This document shows, one piece after another, positions 61,201-64,000 of a stretch of 64,000 bases of DNA; position 1 is the first letter of the stretch, and every line of letters begins with the position of its first letter. The stretch is from Thermoguttaceae bacterium (lineage in GTDB: Bacteria; Planctomycetota; Planctomycetia; Pirellulales; Thermoguttaceae), in NCBI GenBank assembly GCA_017405595.1, contig JAFRAC010000023.1, forward strand, positions 1 to 64,000, read 5' to 3'. Below the pieces are notes generated by a model. It saw only the letters and a program-made list of their open reading frames with translations, did no database searches and was not told the origin of the DNA. The position numbers were made by a program, and so were the translations under genes.

Positions 61201-61278
61201 AAGACGCCCCACGCCGAACCCTCCAAAGACGACACACAGCCTTCCAGGGACGATACACAGAAAGAGAGCGAGTCGTGA
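58243..61278 (+). CDS. tex: Tex-family RNA-binding transcription factor, enlarged
   Basis: Tex is a conserved nucleic-acid-binding protein related to Spt6. At 1,011 residues it is about 240 longer than typical. The core is clear: an N-terminal helical part (TPIPFIARFRKDATGNM, LNDLYAPFKQPKQS), the YqgF-like domain (LAIAPGFRYGCKMAALD), two HhH motifs (ATGAILRYVSGFNQRTA, LLNVPGFGEAAFTHAAGF) and a C-terminal S1 domain (GTVLNVVDFGAFVDIGL, ISRMGDRFI). The extra length is an Ala/Pro/Glu-rich insert at about residues 203-310 followed by a basic coil, and a disordered, charged tail of about 170 residues (PRRRPRRKG, SEKDGRRENRPPRRPRP). The stop overlaps the next gene's GTG. Confidence 0.95.
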   Translation: MIEPVTVNFLGLARDLNLPPASVTAVVELLNDETPIPFIARFRKDATGNMNEEQIRAIAAKYREQKLFTERKAAILRSLENAEKLTPELEKNIRSARSPRRLNDLYAPFKQPKQSLAAAARKKGLQPLADLILAGTESDLQAAAARFVNPEAGVSSADEALSGAGHIISEQYSSSANLRQRAREIFERTGKIVSQKMETAKEEPEEPAAGTAPAGEIRAEEPAAAEDATAPAGSPEPAGESGPSSAPSEEAASPEPAAQAPAEEAPAPAENKAAEPPVPETARPKAESAKEARKNKKKRDAEKRRAEAEKRYSDYFDFSAELRTCPAYRILALNRGINERRLKVRLVVDAERVKKEGKAAVIPAEHPHRGYLEKCLNDSVDRLLLPSIEREVRRDAVENAKKQAIRVYAKNSRNLLLQKPLFRRRVLAIAPGFRYGCKMAALDEFGNFLAAETVYVTGGAERRKKTIAKTAALIEKCKLTVIAIGNGVGGRETEKMITELIAQKFPGGEVAYTFVNEAGAAVYAVSSAAAQELPNQDSDLRLAISIGRRLQDPLNELVKIEPANMGVGIYQHDLKPKDLKEALTEVVESAVNYVGVDLNTATGAILRYVSGFNQRTANQVAEYRRVNGPFRSRRDLLNVPGFGEAAFTHAAGFLKIRDGNEPLDATWIHPESYELAEKILEKIGFSKDDLRNSAKHAELTAKLEQLDPKTAAQQLGAGESTVTDIFEQLRRPGNDPREELPAPIFKGGVFEIENLEPGMELKGTVLNVVDFGAFVDIGLRNPGLVHISRMGDRFIRDAHELVAVGDIVTVWVVSADKERKRISLSMLPPGAETRSGSRKGKSGEPDSADGAAEEKKPRRRPRRKGAAPASDSSAAPRSDGQPHGSRDSRTGAPSEKDGRRENRPPRRPRPEGADRAEHDDRGRPRRDRFSGPREPRSMKFISKLEKKETLSQEMKEGKEPLRSFGDLARLFSQKEEEKAGRDAPQPKTPHAEPSKDDTQPSRDDTQKESES

Positions 61279-61850
61279 ACATCAAAAAAGGCTCCATTTT
61301 TCGAATTCTTCCGCTCATCCTCGGTTTCGCGCTCATCGGCGCGCCCCTTGCCTACGCCCAGCGCGGCGGCAACGGGGTCTCCTCCGACACGTCCGAAACC
61401 CCGGTCGGTCCGGTTACCAAAAACCGGCCTCCGGCGCCGACGGGCCACACTGTCAAAAACACCTATCCCGAAGGGTTCCTGACCCTTTCCGAACCGTCGA
61501 CGATCACCGACCCCGCCGAAGAGGTCCAGCTGGCCCGCACCGTGCGCGAAGCCGCCGGTCCGCAGACCTCGCATCTTCTGTTTATCCTGGGCGCCATTAC
61601 CGCGGTCGGGCTCTTCATGGCGGTCGCCTGGATCGATCACTCGTACCGCGTGCGGCTGCAGTCGATCATCTCGCAGAACAACCGCCTGCTCAACGGCGAA
61701 GATGTCGACCTGATCAACGAGGCGCCGGTCGTGGGGATTCCCCTCTTTCTCGGCACCCAGGAAGCTGTCGGCAGCGAGTTCGGAACCGGGCTGAAAGAGT
61801 ATCTTGCCGAAACGGCCGACGACCTCACCAAACCGGGAGCGACAGCGTAG
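61275..61850 (+). CDS. Small exported/membrane protein of unknown function
   Basis: This 191-residue protein has an N-terminal signal-like segment (ILPLILGFALIGAPLAYAQ) and one further transmembrane helix (HLLFILGAITAVGLFMAVAW). It ends in a soluble C-terminus with VVGIPLFLGTQEAVGSE. No family is recognised. The GTG start at 61275 overlaps the tex stop (GTGA), and fmt starts 4 bp after its stop, so it is embedded in a tex-fmt operon. The close coupling argues that it is a real gene. Confidence 0.8.
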   Translation: MNIKKGSIFRILPLILGFALIGAPLAYAQRGGNGVSSDTSETPVGPVTKNRPPAPTGHTVKNTYPEGFLTLSEPSTITDPAEEVQLARTVREAAGPQTSHLLFILGAITAVGLFMAVAWIDHSYRVRLQSIISQNNRLLNGEDVDLINEAPVVGIPLFLGTQEAVGSEFGTGLKEYLAETADDLTKPGATA

Positions 61851-61854
61851 CATC

Positions 61855-62802
61855 ATGAAGATAGCCGTGATGGGAACCGGCGGTTTCGCCGTTCCCGCGT
61901 TCCGAAAACTGCTGCAGGCCGGACACGAGGTCCCGCTTCTGGTCACGATGCCGATCCGAACCCGTGCCAGCGACCGGCTCCCCCTCCCCGAGATCCGCCA
62001 GGTTGCCGCGGAATTTCACGTTCCGATCTACGAACCGGACAACGTCAACGAATCGGGCGCCGGCGAACTGCGCCGTGCCGGCGCCGATCTCCTTTTCATC
62101 TGCGATTACGGAAAGATCCTCTCACCCGAAATCATCACCGTTTTCCCGCTGGGGGGGGTGAACCTGCACGGCTCGATCCTGCCGAAATACCGCGGCGCCG
62201 CGCCGATCAACCGCGCCATTCTCGCCGGGGAAACCACACTCGGCGTCAGCCTGATCCACATCACTCCCGCCGTTGACGCCGGGCCGGTCATCGCGGTCGA
62301 CTCCTACGAGCCCGACCCCGCCGATACCGCGCCGGTGATCGAAGAGGCCCTCGCCGAAATGGGGGGGAACCTCCTTCTCGCCCATCTGCCGAAAATCGAA
62401 AAGGGTCTCGACACCCCGATCCCGCAGGACGACTCGCAGGCGTGCAAAGCTCCCAAAATCCGGAAAGAGGAGGGCCGGATCGACTGGACCGAGTCGGTCC
62501 GTCAGATTCGGAACCGCTACCGCGGACTGCAGCCGTGGCCGAAAACCTTCTCCGACTGGATCCGTTCCGGCGGAAAGCCGCCGGTGCGCCTCATTCTGGG
62601 CCCGCTCGAAATCGCAGGGACCGGCGCCGACTCGTTTGCGCCCTGCGGTACCGTGATCAAGGCCGACCGGGACGGCATCCTCGTTCAGGCGGGGGACGGT
62701 CTGGTGCGGATCGGGGGGGTTCAGCCGTCCGGCAAAAAGGCGATGCTCCCGGGTCCCTTCCTTTCCGGCTACCGCATGAAGGCGGGTGACCTTCTTCAGT
62801 AA
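61855..62802 (+). CDS. fmt: Methionyl-tRNA formyltransferase
   Basis: Fmt formylates initiator Met-tRNA. The 315-residue protein starts MKIAVMGTGGFAVPAFRKL. It has the formyl-donor binding motif NLHGSILPKYRGAAPINRA, the family Asn/His/Asp residues within NLHGS and HITPAVDAGPV, and a C-terminal OB-like domain. The ATG at 61855 is chosen as the family start. It is 4 bp after the small membrane-protein gene and probably in the tex operon. Confidence 0.95.
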   Translation: MKIAVMGTGGFAVPAFRKLLQAGHEVPLLVTMPIRTRASDRLPLPEIRQVAAEFHVPIYEPDNVNESGAGELRRAGADLLFICDYGKILSPEIITVFPLGGVNLHGSILPKYRGAAPINRAILAGETTLGVSLIHITPAVDAGPVIAVDSYEPDPADTAPVIEEALAEMGGNLLLAHLPKIEKGLDTPIPQDDSQACKAPKIRKEEGRIDWTESVRQIRNRYRGLQPWPKTFSDWIRSGGKPPVRLILGPLEIAGTGADSFAPCGTVIKADRDGILVQAGDGLVRIGGVQPSGKKAMLPGPFLSGYRMKAGDLLQ

Positions 62803-62859
62803 CACGTTTTCCCGAACTCCCCTCACCCCGCGCATATCGGGCAAGACCCGGTTTTTCGT

Positions 62860-63684
62860 ATGTCCGAGATTAAAAAATTAGCTGTCATCGCCGGGGCCAC
62901 CGGCGGAATCGGCACGGCCATCGCCCGGCGTCTGGCGAAGAGCAGAACCGCGCTCTTTCTCCACGGGTGTCACCGCATTCCCGAACTTGCCGCTCTCAAA
63001 AAGAAGTACGGCGCCGGTTCGTGTATCGCCGACCTTGCCAAACCGGATTCCCCCGGCGTTCTTTTCGAATCGTTTGAAAAGTGGGCGGACACATTCCCCC
63101 TCGGCAGGATCGAGTCGGTCTCGTTCATCTTCGCGGCGGGAGTGGACCTGATGGCGCCTGCCGCCAAATCGCTTCCGTTCGAAAAGCGTCTTGCCCGCGC
63201 CGCATCGGTCGACCTTTTCGCACCGATCGCTCTGGCGCGCCGGTTCGCCGCGTGGCGGCAGGCGCGGGAGCGCGGCGAAACCGCAAACGACTCGGTCCTC
63301 TTTTTCAGCTGGGACGGTGCGTTCCGCGGCATGGAGGGGGATACCGCGCAGATTTATGCCGCCGCCAAAGGGGGGCTCGCCGCGTTCGCGCAATCGTTCG
63401 CCCAGGACCAGGAGGGGAAACTCCGGGTGCTGACCATCTCGCCCGGCTGGATCGCCACCGCGTGGGGGAAACAGGCAAGCGCGCGGGCCAACAGCCGCGT
63501 GCAGCGCGAATCGCTCGCCCGCCGCTGGGGAACCCCCGAAGAAGCTGCCGATCTGGCGGCGTTCCTGATCAGCGATAAAGCGCGTTATCTCAACGGCGTT
63601 AACATTCCGCTGAACGGCGGATTTTCGTTCCGGACAGAAGAACGGTCTGCCGAAACCGGCCCGGACCGCCGGGCCGGCGCATAG
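62860..63684 (+). CDS. Short-chain dehydrogenase/reductase
   Basis: This 274-residue classical SDR has the NAD(P) motif AGATGGIGTAIA, an FAAGVD segment in place of NNAG, and the catalytic YAAAKGG. LTISPGWIATAWG and the C-terminal YLNGVNIPLNGGFS follow. The usual Ser of the triad lies in SVLFFSWDGA. Closest in layout to FabG-like reductases, but the substrate is unknown. It follows fmt by 57 bp. Confidence 0.88.
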   Translation: MSEIKKLAVIAGATGGIGTAIARRLAKSRTALFLHGCHRIPELAALKKKYGAGSCIADLAKPDSPGVLFESFEKWADTFPLGRIESVSFIFAAGVDLMAPAAKSLPFEKRLARAASVDLFAPIALARRFAAWRQARERGETANDSVLFFSWDGAFRGMEGDTAQIYAAAKGGLAAFAQSFAQDQEGKLRVLTISPGWIATAWGKQASARANSRVQRESLARRWGTPEEAADLAAFLISDKARYLNGVNIPLNGGFSFRTEERSAETGPDRRAGA

Positions 63685-63704
63685 CAGAGAACAGGCGTTA
63701 AAAA

Positions 63705-64000
63705 CTACCGCGCAATGGCGGCGTCGTTTTGAAACAGGCCGATCGCCTCGACCGGAATCCGGTTGAACGGTTTGTCGGTACCCGGGAGCACGGCGCTTTC
63801 GCCGCGCGTCATTTCGATCAGAAGGCGCGCGTCCCCCTGAACATTATCGCGCAGCGTGATAAACTCCCGAGCCTTCTGTTCAACCTGGTCGCCGGAAAAC
63901 TCGGCGGGTTCGGTGTTCCCGTCCTGGGTGGAAATCACCAGATTCCGTTCGATCACGTTCCCTTCCGGCGCGTAGGGGTTCCCCTCCATAATCTTCGCTA
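63705..64000 (-). CDS. C-terminal part of a probable beta-helix protein (runs off the window)
   Basis: The frame is open to the window edge (about 98 codons) with no start needed inside it, so the 5' part lies beyond 64000. The visible end reads KIMEGNPYAPEGNVIERNLV, with NVQGDARLLIEMTRGE and FNRIPVEAIGLFQNDAA. NVIERNLV and GLFQN fit the C-terminal end of secreted right-handed beta-helix proteins, such as polysaccharide lyase-like proteins of planctomycetes. The family assignment is weak. Confidence 0.55.
   Translation of the reverse strand, partial: AKIMEGNPYAPEGNVIERNLVISTQDGNTEPAEFSGDQVEQKAREFITLRDNVQGDARLLIEMTRGESAVLPGTDKPFNRIPVEAIGLFQNDAAIAR

Noticed and set aside
58726..61212. A long antisense frame over tex
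   Set aside because: Tex motifs are unambiguous on the plus strand. The antisense product is low-complexity Arg/Phe/Gly sequence.

Overview
The window looks like chromosomal DNA of a Gram-negative planctomycete, probably an anaerobic, polysaccharide-using member of the Pirellulales. Four things point this way. The 5' end of the 16S rRNA gene at the left edge reads like planctomycete 16S. A 3,087-residue secreted protein carries the planctomycete N-terminal motif LESLEERTLLAV, a type I dockerin and beta-helix domains. LpxB implies a lipid A outer membrane. A full-length pyruvate:ferredoxin oxidoreductase implies fermentative or anaerobic carbon flow. The lineage is inferred from these features, not from a database search.

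Layout. 0-13.6 kb is mostly housekeeping: 16S rRNA start (-), rlmN, serC/proC (divergent), two von Willebrand factor A paralogues, a small TPR membrane protein, a galacturonokinase-like sugar kinase divergent from a UDP-glucuronate 4-epimerase, apt, a Sua5-YwlE fusion and an LplT-like MFS carrier. 13.7-18.7 kb holds two unusual proteins: an NYN-like/DUF2325-like 850-residue protein and an approximately 20-repeat ankyrin protein. 18.9-30.7 kb carries a GH78 rhamnosidase, lpxB, an active M16 peptidase, a Tat-exported Gfo/Idh/MocA oxidoreductase, the 1,178-residue PFOR and a CPBP membrane protein.

30.7-33.9 kb is an AT-richer accessory island: two tandem double-CXXCG (SitI6-like) putative immunity genes, the second frameshifted at a run of seven T; a 47-bp perfect direct repeat; and an orphan adenine methyltransferase. 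34.0-38.1 kb returns to host-like genes: an M16 homologue lacking the zinc site, a GNAT protein, a site-2 protease and a GH43-like beta-propeller. 38.1-48.8 kb is a second accessory block. It holds the giant secreted protein (with an embedded lipase-like triad) and an orphan AbiEi-type regulator with a palindromic operator. It lies between the real 3' end of polX and a diverged copy of that 3' end at 38.1 kb. 48.8-64 kb is again core-like: PolX (polymerase site apparently lost, PHP site intact), purH, a zinc-ribbon membrane protein, a di-heme cytochrome c/propeller protein, kdgK, a Sel1-repeat protein, tex, a small membrane protein, fmt, an SDR, and the truncated end of a probable beta-helix protein.

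How the genes fit together. GH78, the GH43-like protein, the galacturonokinase-like kinase, the UDP-GlcA 4-epimerase and KdgK suggest use of pectin-type polymers (rhamnose, galacturonate, KDG), although the genes are scattered rather than in one locus. Several promoters share a recognisable form (TTGAxx, 16-17 bp, TATAAT/TAAAAT). Many starts lack a clear Shine-Dalgarno sequence, so several start sites are choices rather than certainties. Very long antisense ORFs over most large genes are taken as shadows.
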